From Methanomassiliicoccaceae archaeon UBA421 (GTDB lineage Archaea > Thermoplasmatota > Thermoplasmata > Methanomassiliicoccales > Methanomethylophilaceae): a stretch of DNA of 64,000 nucleotides. Below the pieces are notes generated by a model. That model saw only the letters and a program-made list of their open reading frames with translations. It did not search any database and was not told the origin of the DNA. The stretch is taken from positions 154,834 to 218,833 of the forward strand of contig DAHB01000005.1 in assembly GCA_002498365.1 (NCBI GenBank), read 5' to 3'. The translations under genes were made by a program, and so were the position numbers. Positions 52,646 to 61,553 of the stretch are shown here, in pieces (the stretch's first letter is position 1; each line of letters begins with the position of its first letter).

Positions 52646-53260
52646 TCAGGCGCCCCCTTTCATGAGCGCCGATTTTTCCGTCCTCTGTGTCCAGAAACGC
52701 ATGGCTACGGCGACGATTATGGAAACGGGCACCGCGACCGAGGGAGGCGTCATCAGCTGGGAGTTCATCCATATCCTGATGTCGTTCATCTCGGAACCCT
52801 GGAAATCCGTGTTGAACACGGGCTCTCCCTGGAAGTAAAGCGAGGAGAACTGGAAAAAGAGATAAATCGCTGATATCGAAACGGAGAACAAGAGCGAGAA
52901 CAGAAGTATCCATCTCTTGGAGAGCACTATTTCGGAACGCGCATCTATGAGAAGTGCCAGCATGTAGCCGTAGACCGCGCATGCCCAGGACTGGAGCATC
53001 AGAGACAATGTCCATAGGTCATATGTCCATTCGAGACGCATGTATATTCCCAGTACCGCCTGTGCCGCCATAGGCACCGCGGCCGCCGCCAGCAGGAATG
53101 AGTTGTACCCTCTGCCTCCCAGATATCTTCTTGGATAAAGCACCAATGCGATCCCGAGTGCGGATACGGCGAGCCACATCCAGTCCGCATCTGCGCTGGA
53201 CAGGGATATTGCGGCGACGGTCAACGACAGCAGAACAGATACCGTATCCAGGGCGGACAT
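52646..53260 (-). CDS. Uncharacterised multi-pass membrane protein
   Basis: A 204-residue protein with about six spans (near 6-24, 30-42, 50-70, 77-100, 110-135, 168-188) and an aromatic loop with YFQGEPVFNTDFQG facing one side. I do not recognise it. ATG 53260 is chosen because the longer open frame overlaps the gene at 53304. It is in a run of four minus-strand envelope genes. Confidence 0.6.
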   Translation of the reverse strand: MSALDTVSVLLSLTVAAISLSSADADWMWLAVSALGIALVLYPRRYLGGRGYNSFLLAAAAVPMAAQAVLGIYMRLEWTYDLWTLSLMLQSWACAVYGYMLALLIDARSEIVLSKRWILLFSLLFSVSISAIYLFFQFSSLYFQGEPVFNTDFQGSEMNDIRIWMNSQLMTPPSVAVPVSIIVAVAMRFWTQRTEKSALMKGGA

Positions 53261-53303
53261 CGGACCGTGATTGAAACATCCTATAATAACGATTTGGAAT
53301 GCG

Positions 53304-54230
53304 TCACGTTCCGTAACCGAACCTTTCTCCGTATACGGTATAGTATCCGCCCATGTGGACATAGACCGTAACGTTCTCTGCGGCGCTGGCACTGTATGTC
53401 ATTTCACCGCTGGCACTTCCGTCGGCCATCCCTTCTGCGTGATCCAGGACCGTGGTGGCATAGGTTATGCCTGCCGCGATCATCTGGGCGCAGTCCGAGG
53501 CATGGTCATCGCCCATGTCCCCTCCCATTACCACCATGGTGCCTTCGGACGCCCTCATTGCTGTGATCGAGCTGAAACCGCTTTCGGACACATATGCGAG
53601 GGGCGTCCCGATATCGGACCTCAGACCGTGGTACACGTTGCTGCTCCTCAGGCATAGCTGTGTGCATATCTCGCCCGAGCGGCTGACGCTTTCCGGAACG
53701 GAGTGTACGTTGAAGCTGTCCGAGGTGAGACCGAAGGCAGAAAGGTATGCATCGTCCGGGATCTCGGAGCAGCCGAACCAATAGACGGAACCTCCCTCGT
53801 CGAGCCAGTCGGCGAACAGCGGATCTGAGGCACTGCCGTCGTAGACCTCTTCGGGGAACAGGCCTGACGGGAATAGAATGGCCCTTCCCGAAGCATCGCC
53901 GCCCATATAGGCCGTGAGCTCTTTCGGTTCTGCCAGAATGACGTTGGTAAATCCTCTGAGCTCCAGCTCGTTCTTGATGCTGACATAAAAGCTGGTACCG
54001 TCCAGACAAATTATCAGCTCCTCTACGGGGGAGACGCCGTGATTATCAAAGGAGATCACGTTGTATTCGGTCCTTCCCGGAGCCTCCAGCGAGTAAACTG
54101 CACTGTACTGGCCTATTCCGACGTCCGAACCGTAAGAGTAAGGATTGGCGAAGTAGATGCTCGCCTCCCCGATTCCGACCATTACGACGGCCAGTACGAC
54201 GATCGTCATTATGCCCATGTTCTTCTTCAT
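53304..54230 (-). CDS. Membrane-anchored exported protein with an amidotransferase-like fold, unknown
   Basis: A 308-residue protein. A single hydrophobic segment (residues 5-25) is a signal anchor; the rest should lie outside the cell. The central part (ILFPSGLFPEEVYDG, FADWLDEGGSVYWFG and, later, TMVVMGGDMGDDHASDC) resembles the Rossmann-like layout of glutamine-amidotransferase-type surface proteins, but no clear catalytic triad is seen. ATG 54230 has GAGG seven nt upstream and overlaps the upstream stop. It probably works with the flanking GT-C-like enzyme and membrane proteins. Confidence 0.65.
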   Translation of the reverse strand: MKKNMGIMTIVVLAVVMVGIGEASIYFANPYSYGSDVGIGQYSAVYSLEAPGRTEYNVISFDNHGVSPVEELIICLDGTSFYVSIKNELELRGFTNVILAEPKELTAYMGGDASGRAILFPSGLFPEEVYDGSASDPLFADWLDEGGSVYWFGCSEIPDDAYLSAFGLTSDSFNVHSVPESVSRSGEICTQLCLRSSNVYHGLRSDIGTPLAYVSESGFSSITAMRASEGTMVVMGGDMGDDHASDCAQMIAAGITYATTVLDHAEGMADGSASGEMTYSASAAENVTVYVHMGGYYTVYGERFGYGT

Positions 54231-55618
54231 GCGCATCCCTCCTCCGAGGGCCTTCCTTTCAGGTGGTTGTAGATGTACGTGATGAACACAGAATATATCG
54301 ATAGCGTGACCGCGGCTCCCGTGACGATGTTCAGGACCGTCTGCCTCGTAACACCCGTCATGACCTCGGCGTCCAACCACTCTATCCCGTTCAATATCGT
54401 ATCCGGTGATATCAGGCCATGATATATGGAATCCTGGAAGAACAGGGCGAAACTGTTCATCGTAATTGCAAAAAGGGTCGCCGTGACTGCGATAGACACC
54501 AGAGGGAGGATGTACCTTTTTTCGTCTGAAGTCTCAGCAGCGGCGACCACGCATATAAGGAACGGAAGTATGAGTAGCAGATAGGTCGGAGTGGGCGTCC
54601 AGAGGAAGACCGCTGCGGAGCTCAGCAAGAGGAGAATCATCAGGTTGTCTTTGAACGATCTGTCGGAGAGCCTGTAAGCAAAGAACGCTATCACCAGCTC
54701 AACTACGAATATCAGAGGTTGCAGGGCCACCACCAATAGATTTCCGCCGGACGCTATCGAGTCCCACATGGACGAGGTCGGGTCTGCGATCTTGGATACC
54801 CTGGAAACCACGAAACCGAATGCCTCGGCCGTGGTACCGTGCATGAACTGCGGGAGGAATATCAGGAATGCCGCCACCAGGAACCCGATGACCGCGTATG
54901 CGAGGGACCTGATCTGCATCTGCTTGTCCTCATGCCTCCTGACGATGCATACTACGAATATGAAGACCAGATATGCCGGAAAGAACTTGGTGAACGCCGC
55001 CAGGCAGAAAATCGCTCCTGCGGTCATGTACTTGCCGTCCAGTATCAGTATCAGCGTCAGAAGCATGAACATTATCGAAACGTTGTCGAAAGTTGCCTGG
55101 ACGGCGGACGTGTATATCACGATGGGGCACACGAACCACAGCCCGAACGCCAGCGCCGCCTTCCCGTCGCTATGGCCCAGTTTCTTAACCAGTGTGAATA
55201 TGAGATATCCGCATACGACGTCGACCAACGTCAGAAACGACTTGACGAGCAGGCTGAACTCCGGGGAGACCACCATCTTGCCGTAGTACTCCCATTCCGC
55301 GCCCAGGGCCGGGAGCAGGGGGTCGGCGATGGTGCCGTAAGAACCTATGCCGAACAGGAAGTTCGCCATAAGGCCGATGGATCCCAGGATGTACCCCCAT
55401 ATCGGCGTGTAATAATATCCGGACAGGTCGTAGAGGCCGTATCCGGACTGGGCGTGCTGGATCGTTGTCGCCCAGAAACCGATGTCGTAGTTGTACGTAG
55501 CCAAGGGGATGAGCACCGCCCTTGCGATTATCCCCGCCATCACCAGAAGCACCAAGGGCCTCTTGAAGAACAGTCTCAGGACATGCGCTGAGGGGCTCGG
55601 CTCGGCACAATCTCCCAT
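54227..55618 (-). CDS. Polytopic GT-C-like glycosyltransferase (GT87/DUF2029 type)
   Basis: A 463-residue protein with about eleven spans. After the first span, ATYNYDIGFWATTIQ carries the acidic residue typical of lipid-linked sugar GT-C enzymes, followed by GYGLYDLSGYYYTPIWGYILG. It likely moves a sugar from a polyprenyl carrier onto a glycan at the outer face. ATG 55618 is chosen because GATATAC on the minus strand lies about 25 bases before it. The stop overlaps the next gene's ATG. Confidence 0.75.
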   Translation of the reverse strand: MGDCAEPSPSAHVLRLFFKRPLVLLVMAGIIARAVLIPLATYNYDIGFWATTIQHAQSGYGLYDLSGYYYTPIWGYILGSIGLMANFLFGIGSYGTIADPLLPALGAEWEYYGKMVVSPEFSLLVKSFLTLVDVVCGYLIFTLVKKLGHSDGKAALAFGLWFVCPIVIYTSAVQATFDNVSIMFMLLTLILILDGKYMTAGAIFCLAAFTKFFPAYLVFIFVVCIVRRHEDKQMQIRSLAYAVIGFLVAAFLIFLPQFMHGTTAEAFGFVVSRVSKIADPTSSMWDSIASGGNLLVVALQPLIFVVELVIAFFAYRLSDRSFKDNLMILLLLSSAAVFLWTPTPTYLLLILPFLICVVAAAETSDEKRYILPLVSIAVTATLFAITMNSFALFFQDSIYHGLISPDTILNGIEWLDAEVMTGVTRQTVLNIVTGAAVTLSIYSVFITYIYNHLKGRPSEEGCA

Positions 55619-55692
55619 GTCGGTTCCATTGCGTTCTGCGTATATCAGCGTTCGGACAAGAATTATAACATCCCATAACATAGGCCGTCCCC

Positions 55693-56856
55693 ATGCGTAT
55701 TGCGATGCTGTCCGACAGCTACTATCCCTCGCGGGACGGCGTGGTCACTTCGATCGCCACGATACGCAGGTCGCTTGAAAGCCTCGGACACGAAGTATGG
55801 ATCGTTGCCCCCGACCCCGGGGAGGACCTCAGGACCGAAGACGACCACGTCCTGTGGATAAGGTCCGTCGGCTTCAGAATGTACAAAGGATACTATGTTC
55901 CGGTGCTTCCCTCGGCAGACTATTCGCGTATGCACGCTCTGGACCTGGACATATTGCATGTGCACGGGGTTGCCACCATGACCATAAGGGGGCTTGTTCT
56001 GGCACATTACTTGAAAATACCGGTCGTCATGACATTCCACACCATGGTGGAGGAACTGGTTCAGAGATATTCCCCCGTGAAGATACCGCAAGGGAGGATC
56101 AAAACCCTGGTCTGGATCTATCTTAACAGGATAATGAAAAAAATGGACGCGGTCATCGCTCCCACGGAAGCCATAGGGAGGGAGATCGCCGGACATTCCC
56201 CCGATATCCGGCTTCTCCGGGCCATTCCCACCGGCGTTAACACCTCGGTCTTCCGCCCCGGACTGGATAAAGGAAGGTTCATTGAAAAATACGGGCTTGG
56301 AGATGATAAGAAAATCATCTTCGTCGGCCGTCTCTCCTTCGAGAAGGAGATAGATATGGCGATAAGGGCCATACGGGATTTGGGCTGCGCGTCGCTGATC
56401 GTAGCGGGCACCGGACCTCAGAAAGAAGAATTGGAAGAGCTGGTGCGGAAGCTCGGACTGGAGGACAGGGTGAAGTTCCTGGGATTCGTGCCGGACGAGG
56501 ACCTTCCTTATGCGTACGCCGCGGCGGACGTCGCGATATCCTGCTCCGGGTTCGAGACCCAGGGGCTTTCCGTCCTTGAGGCCATGGCTTCGGGCCTCCC
56601 GTGCGCGTGCCGCAACGCCAGAGCGTTCACCAGCGTCATAAGGGACGGCGAGAACGGATTCCTGTTCGATGACGAGGAAGGATGTACGGAAGCCATCAAG
56701 AAGGCCCTTGACGCGGGAGAAGATGTCATCGAATCGTCCCTGGCCACGGCCAGGGAGTACTCCGCTGAAAGTTCTGCGGAGAGGACCCTGGAACTTTACA
56801 TGGATGTTATCAAGGCAAAAAAGAAGAAACGGGAGGAAAAGGAGTGTTCAATATAA
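55693..56856 (+). CDS. GT4-family glycosyltransferase
   Basis: A 387-residue GT-B fold enzyme. The N-terminal domain begins MRIAMLSDSYYPSRDGVVTS and contains HVHGVATMTIRG and TFHTMVEE. The C-terminal domain has VGRLSFEKEIDMAI and the EX7E motif in CSGFETQGLSVLEAMASG. It resembles enzymes that add hexoses to membrane lipids. TATAAC about 27 bases upstream suggests a leaderless start. Its stop is TAA and lies inside the start of the next gene. Confidence 0.88.
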   Translation: MRIAMLSDSYYPSRDGVVTSIATIRRSLESLGHEVWIVAPDPGEDLRTEDDHVLWIRSVGFRMYKGYYVPVLPSADYSRMHALDLDILHVHGVATMTIRGLVLAHYLKIPVVMTFHTMVEELVQRYSPVKIPQGRIKTLVWIYLNRIMKKMDAVIAPTEAIGREIAGHSPDIRLLRAIPTGVNTSVFRPGLDKGRFIEKYGLGDDKKIIFVGRLSFEKEIDMAIRAIRDLGCASLIVAGTGPQKEELEELVRKLGLEDRVKFLGFVPDEDLPYAYAAADVAISCSGFETQGLSVLEAMASGLPCACRNARAFTSVIRDGENGFLFDDEEGCTEAIKKALDAGEDVIESSLATAREYSAESSAERTLELYMDVIKAKKKKREEKECSI

Positions 56857-57431
56857 GCGAGTGGATGCTCGGCATCTTCGGCCCGTACGGCGCGGCGGGC
56901 GTGATCTTCTTCGTCGCGCTGATATTCTTCATTGACGCGATACTTTTCCCCACGCTTCCCGAACTGTTCTTCGTCATCGGCTTCATGTACATGCCCGAGA
57001 GCGTGCCGTTCGGAGTGGCGCTTCTGGTGGCCGCATCCGTGGGCGAGATCCTCGGCATCACGTTGCTTTATGTGATCGTCGACCGCATCCGGATGCCGGA
57101 GCGGATAAAGAAGGTCGCCCGCAAGTACATAGGGTTCCTCATGGTCAGCGACGAGAGGATCTTCCTGGTCAACCGCTTCGCCCCAATGGTGCCCTTCGCA
57201 GGAGCGTTCATATCCATGGTGGACGGCTGGCAGTACAGGAGATGCATGTTCTTCATCGTTTTGGGCTGTTATCTGAAGTTCGGCGTGATACTGCTTTTCA
57301 GCAAGTTCTTCTATGTGTTCTTCAGCTCGGACATGGCTCAAACGTTTACGATCATAATGGTTTTCGCGATAATCGCGATAAGCTTCGCGGCATCTCTCCT
57401 TAAGCGGAAGAAGGAAGGGATAGAGGTATGA
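56844..57431 (+). CDS. Small DedA/VTT-like membrane protein
   Basis: A 195-residue protein with four to five spans. The order of short polar turns (FPTLPELFFVIGF, VGEILGITLLYVI, NRFAPMVPFAGAFISMV) resembles DedA/VTT proteins, which flip lipids. The GTG at 56844 is chosen because GAGG lies seven nt upstream; it overlaps the GT4 gene by 13 bases. Position between two GT4 genes suggests a lipid carrier role, an inference. Confidence 0.7.
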   Translation: MFNISEWMLGIFGPYGAAGVIFFVALIFFIDAILFPTLPELFFVIGFMYMPESVPFGVALLVAASVGEILGITLLYVIVDRIRMPERIKKVARKYIGFLMVSDERIFLVNRFAPMVPFAGAFISMVDGWQYRRCMFFIVLGCYLKFGVILLFSKFFYVFFSSDMAQTFTIIMVFAIIAISFAASLLKRKKEGIEV

Positions 57432-58516
57432 AGTTCGTAGATGTGAATCCGTTCTTCTTCCCTTACAAAGGCGGCATCGAGCACAGGATGCATGATACGG
57501 CGAGGCTGCTGGCGGAAAGGGGCCATGATGTCACGATACTTACAAGCAGGCTCCCCGGCACTCCCGAAGAGGAAAGGACGGAAGAGGGATATCGCATCCT
57601 TCGCCTGAAGTCGAAATACATCGATGTGTACAATCCTCCCCTGGTCTCTTCCAAAGGAGTTCTCGAAGCATTGATATCGATAGACCCGGACGTGGCGAAC
57701 TACAACTACCGCTGGGCGCCTTCTTACAACCGCGATCTGGCGAGATACGACGGAAAGAAGATCTTCACCTACCACAACATGTGGGGAGAGGGGGAGGGAT
57801 GGCTGTCCGGGCTGTCCGAGTTCAACGACAACAGGTTCAGGAGGGTCCTTGACACTTTCGACCACATCGTCTGCGTCAGCGGTTATGTGAGGGACGACCT
57901 CGTTTCGAGGGGCGTTCCGCCGGAAATGACGACCGTCGTGCCATCCTGTCTGAGCTCCTTCCCCGAGGTCTCAAGAGAAGAAGGAGACTTCATCCTTTCT
58001 CTTGGACGTCTCGTGAAAACCAAGGGCCTCAAGTACCTGGTGGAGGCCATGAAGGACGTGGACTGCAGGCTCGTGATGTGCGGGAAGGGGCCTGTGGAGA
58101 AGAAACTGAAAAGGCAGATCGAAAGACTCGGTCTCGAAGGTAAGATCGAAATGAAGGGATATGTCAGCGAGGAGGAGAAGGCCATCCTGATGAGCACATG
58201 CAGATTCTTTGCGATGCCCTCCGTTTTCGAATCTCTGGGTCTTGCGGCGATCGAACTGATGTCGTACGGCCGGCCGATAGTCTGCTCCGATGTTAACGGC
58301 CTTCCCGAGACGGTCGGAGACGGGGGCGTCACGGTTCCCTCGAAAGACCCTACGGCCCTTGCCGATGCCATGAACCTGCTCCTTTCAGATAAAAAGAAGA
58401 GGGCAGAAATGGGAGTTCTGGCTAGGTCGAGGGCGGAATTCTACGACTGGAAGAATCACATCGGGCCCCTGGAGAAGGTCCTGGAAGATGTGGCGGGCGG
58501 AAAAGAAGTCTGTTGA
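57428..58516 (+). CDS. GT4-family glycosyltransferase
   Basis: A 362-residue GT-B enzyme starting MKFVDVNPFFFPYKGGIEHR. HNMWGEGEGWL and CVSGYVRDDLVSRG are in the N-terminal half, LSLGRLVKTKGLKYLVEA and the EX7E site VFESLGLAAIELMSYG in the C-terminal half. It uses a nucleotide sugar donor to extend a glycan. It overlaps the DedA-like stop (ATGA), so it is in one operon with the two genes before it. Confidence 0.88.
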   Translation: MKFVDVNPFFFPYKGGIEHRMHDTARLLAERGHDVTILTSRLPGTPEEERTEEGYRILRLKSKYIDVYNPPLVSSKGVLEALISIDPDVANYNYRWAPSYNRDLARYDGKKIFTYHNMWGEGEGWLSGLSEFNDNRFRRVLDTFDHIVCVSGYVRDDLVSRGVPPEMTTVVPSCLSSFPEVSREEGDFILSLGRLVKTKGLKYLVEAMKDVDCRLVMCGKGPVEKKLKRQIERLGLEGKIEMKGYVSEEEKAILMSTCRFFAMPSVFESLGLAAIELMSYGRPIVCSDVNGLPETVGDGGVTVPSKDPTALADAMNLLLSDKKKRAEMGVLARSRAEFYDWKNHIGPLEKVLEDVAGGKEVC

Positions 58517-58556
58517 AAAGAAATCATTGACCCGCCGGCCGGCGGGTAAGGTGTTT

Positions 58557-59480
58557 TCAGTTGACGTAGTCCAGCCATCCCTCGTATCTGAGGTCCTTGC
58601 CGGTGACTATCTCGTGGAACTTCTTGCCGATCTTCTTTGTGACCTCACCGACCTTTCCGTCGCCGATGGGCCTGTCGTCTATCACCGTGACAGATGCGAC
58701 CTCCGCGGCCGTTCCCGTCATCCAGACCTCGTCCGCGGTGATCAGCTGGGACCTGGTTACCTCGGTCTCCTCGACAGTGTATCCCATGTCCCTGGCAACC
58801 TGTATGACCGAGTTCCTGGTTATGCCTTCCAAGATGCACTCTGAAGACTGGGGGGTCGAGATCTTGCCGTCCTTCAAGATGAATATGTTCTCTCCGGTGC
58901 ATTCGGCGACATGCCCCACGGAGTTGAGCATGACCGCCTCGTTGGCTCCCTGACGGATCGCCTCCCTTTTGGCAAGGCACGAGGTGACGTATGAGCCGTT
59001 GACCTTGGCGCCTGCCGGTCCGCAGAGATTGTCGGGCCTGTGCCATGACGAGGTGATCAGCTTCATCCCGTTGTCGCTCTCTCCCAGATAGTTGCCCATG
59101 TATAGCGCTGTTATCGACATGCTTGTGGGGACCCCGACCGGGTTCAGACCGACCTCTTCTCCGCTTAGGAAAACACAGGGCTTGACATAGTCCACCTTTT
59201 CGTTCTTCCTGACCGTTTCAAGTATGGAGTCGTAGATCTCCTTCTCTCCGTAGGTCTTGCCGCCGAACTCCATCTCGAAGCCCATGATCTTGCATCCGCC
59301 GACCATCCTCCGCACATGGTCCTTCAGCCTGAAGACCGATTTTCCTTTGGGCGTTTCATAGACGCGTATGCCTTCGAAGACACCCGTCCCGTAGTTGATG
59401 GCGTGGGACATGATGTGAACTTTGGCGTCCGCCCAGTTGACCATTTTGCCGTTGAGCCATATAAACTTGCTCTTTTCCAT
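58557..59480 (-). CDS. ilvE: Branched-chain amino acid aminotransferase
   Basis: A 307-residue class IV PLP enzyme for the last step of Leu, Ile and Val synthesis. IWLNGKMVNWADAKVHIMSH, YGTGVFEGIRVYETPKG, AKVNGSYVTSCLAKREAIRQ (with the PLP lysine at the start of the stretch), ECTGENIFILKDG and the GITRNSVI region are as expected. It lies in the middle of the glycan genes but belongs to amino acid metabolism, with the ACT gene upstream. Confidence 0.93.
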   Translation of the reverse strand: MEKSKFIWLNGKMVNWADAKVHIMSHAINYGTGVFEGIRVYETPKGKSVFRLKDHVRRMVGGCKIMGFEMEFGGKTYGEKEIYDSILETVRKNEKVDYVKPCVFLSGEEVGLNPVGVPTSMSITALYMGNYLGESDNGMKLITSSWHRPDNLCGPAGAKVNGSYVTSCLAKREAIRQGANEAVMLNSVGHVAECTGENIFILKDGKISTPQSSECILEGITRNSVIQVARDMGYTVEETEVTRSQLITADEVWMTGTAAEVASVTVIDDRPIGDGKVGEVTKKIGKKFHEIVTGKDLRYEGWLDYVN

Positions 59481-59503
59481 CTGTATCCTTCCATGTGATA
59501 TGA

Positions 59504-59866
59504 TTACAGGGCGTTCAGCGCGGAGACGTACTTGTCGGGAGCGCTCATCTCTATTATCTCGTCGACCTGGTCGGAGCTTCCTACCACGCCGACGTTGCCC
59601 TTGGATGTGGAAAGCAGCGCATATGCCGACTGCCCCTCTTCGGTGACAAGCTCGGACTCATATATATCCTGGAGTTTTTCGAGGCGGCCCATAGCTGTCG
59701 CCGCTTCGTCCTTGTCTATGACCGAGAGGACCATCCTGGACTTGCCGGGCTGTTCGCACTTCCCGACCACGATGGTTTCGACGTTGATCTTGTTTCGTGT
59801 GAATTCGCCCATGACCCTCTGCATGACCCCGAACTCGTTCTTAACCACAAGTGATATAACGTACAT
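59504..59866 (-). CDS. ACT-domain protein, acetolactate synthase small subunit-like
   Basis: A 120-residue protein. The first 75 residues form an ACT domain like IlvH/IlvN (LVVKNEFGVMQRVMGEFTRN, INVETIVVGKCEQPGKSRM). It is shorter than a normal acetolactate synthase regulatory subunit, whose second domain appears absent or divergent. Its link to ilvE, 23 bases away, supports a role in branched-chain amino acid control. ATG 59866 starts directly with the first ACT strand. Confidence 0.78.
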   Translation of the reverse strand: MYVISLVVKNEFGVMQRVMGEFTRNKINVETIVVGKCEQPGKSRMVLSVIDKDEAATAMGRLEKLQDIYESELVTEEGQSAYALLSTSKGNVGVVGSSDQVDEIIEMSAPDKYVSALNAL

Positions 59867-59937
59867 GGCTTGCGACCCGTCGCGTAATAACCGTGCGCAT
59901 ATATGATATAGTCGTTCTGGATAGTAGGTATGGTCCA

Positions 59938-60666
59938 ATGGGAGATTCTTCGTGCACGGTAATTCTCCCCACTTACAAGGAAGCGGGGAACATCCAGAAG
60001 ATGGCGATGCGCCTAAGGGAACTTTATCCCGACTTTTTCATACTCATAATGGACGACAACTCCCGGGACGGCTCTATGGAGCTCATCGAGGACCTTGACG
60101 ATCCAATGATAAGGTTCGTCGAAAGGAACCCTGACGACAGAGGGCTGTCGGCCAGCATATTCCAGGGAATAATGGAGGCCGGTACCGAGTTCTTCATCAA
60201 CATGGACTCCGACTTCCAGCACCCTCCCGAGGCCGTCGGCCCGGCATACAGGTGCCTTCTGGACGGAGCGGACCTCTGCGTCGGCATCAGGGAGGACAGG
60301 ACCGCGCTATCGCCTGTCAGATGGCTTGCTTCATGGGCCGCCCACTTCATGGCCGCGATGACGCTGTGGCTGAGGGACAAGAAGAAGTCGAACGACATAA
60401 TGAGCGGCTTCTTCGGCGGCAGGACAGAGCTTTACCAGAGCATCATTCAAAAATACGGCAGTGAGATGGACAGACGCGGTTTCAAGGCACTTTTCGACCT
60501 CCTGAAGTTCGGACCTTGCGACGTCAGGATCTGCGAGACCTCGTTCGTGTTCGGGAAAAGGAGCGCCGGAGAGTCCAAACTTAATAAAACCGTTATACTA
60601 TCCGTACTGAGACAGTGCGAACCCTTCGGGAAACTGATGGCGCGCGTCGCGGGGAGATTCACATGA
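59938..60666 (+). CDS. GT2-family glycosyltransferase, polyprenol-phosphate sugar synthase-like
   Basis: A 242-residue GT-A enzyme of the dolichyl-phosphate mannose synthase group without membrane spans. VILPTYKEAGNIQKM, IMDDNSRDGSMELIED, the DxD region NMDSDFQHPPEAV and the late VFGKRSAGESKLN are typical. It would load a sugar onto a polyprenyl phosphate for GT-C enzymes such as the one at 54227. ATG 59938 follows a poorly conserved leader. Its stop overlaps the next gene. Confidence 0.85.
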   Translation: MGDSSCTVILPTYKEAGNIQKMAMRLRELYPDFFILIMDDNSRDGSMELIEDLDDPMIRFVERNPDDRGLSASIFQGIMEAGTEFFINMDSDFQHPPEAVGPAYRCLLDGADLCVGIREDRTALSPVRWLASWAAHFMAAMTLWLRDKKKSNDIMSGFFGGRTELYQSIIQKYGSEMDRRGFKALFDLLKFGPCDVRICETSFVFGKRSAGESKLNKTVILSVLRQCEPFGKLMARVAGRFT

Positions 60667-61553
60667 GTTCCGGGACACATGTCACCATCGGGATCTGCGC
60701 GTACAACGAGGAGGCCAACATAGAGCGCTCCGTACGCTCTGTCTACGAACAGAAGACCGATGGTTTCAATATTGACGAGGTCATCGTCGTCTCGAGCGGC
60801 AGCACAGACCGCACTGACGAAATAGTTTCAGGTCTGCTCCCCGAATTCGAAAATCTGAGGTTTCTGCCCCAGGATAAGAGGGAGGGCAAGAACTCGGCGA
60901 TCAACCTTCTTCTTGACAATAAAAAGACCCAGATAGTCATCCTTCTCAACGCTGACAACGCATTCGGCAACGAAGAATCCCTGAAAAATCTTATACTGCC
61001 TTTCTCGGACCCGAAGGTGGGCATCGTCGGCGGACACCCCGTTCCGACCAACGGAAAGGATTCCTTTGCGGGTTTCGCTTCCCATATGCTCTGGGCAATG
61101 CATCATCATGTTTCAATGGTCCATCCCAAGATAGGCGAGCTTGTGGCATTCAGGGATATAGGGACAAGACTGCCTTTGCGTACACAGTCCGACGAGGACA
61201 TACTCCGCATGAATCTGGAAAAGGCGGGTTACACAGGAGTCTACGCAACGGACGCCGTGATCAGGAACAGGGGGCCTGAGACCGTCGCCGACTTCGTCAA
61301 GCAACGCACAAGGGTCAACATCGGCGAACGTTACATGAAGAAATGCTACGGCTACGACATACCTACCTGGAAAAGCAGTCTGCTGGTGGGCGCAATGTTC
61401 GGAACGGTGAAAGAGATGGGCTTCCACCCGTTGAAGATGTCCGTCACCGCAGCAATGGAGGCTTACGCCAGGCTGAAGGCCTCCGCCTATGTCATGTCGG
61501 ACAAGGGCGACATGAGCGTATGGGACCCTGTATCCACCACGAAGAAATTATGA
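60663..61553 (+). CDS. GT2-family glycosyltransferase
   Basis: A 296-residue GT-A enzyme. TIGICAYNEEANIERSVRSV opens it, VVSSGSTDRTDEIV (about 39-52), LLNADNAFGNEE (the DxD-like site, about 97-108), VGGHPVPTN and a late RNRGPETVADFVKQRTRVN follow. It likely builds a surface glycan. ATG 60663 is set by the ATGA overlap. The 3' end overlaps the convergent GmhA-GmhB gene by six bases. Confidence 0.85.
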   Translation: MSSGTHVTIGICAYNEEANIERSVRSVYEQKTDGFNIDEVIVVSSGSTDRTDEIVSGLLPEFENLRFLPQDKREGKNSAINLLLDNKKTQIVILLNADNAFGNEESLKNLILPFSDPKVGIVGGHPVPTNGKDSFAGFASHMLWAMHHHVSMVHPKIGELVAFRDIGTRLPLRTQSDEDILRMNLEKAGYTGVYATDAVIRNRGPETVADFVKQRTRVNIGERYMKKCYGYDIPTWKSSLLVGAMFGTVKEMGFHPLKMSVTAAMEAYARLKASAYVMSDKGDMSVWDPVSTTKKL

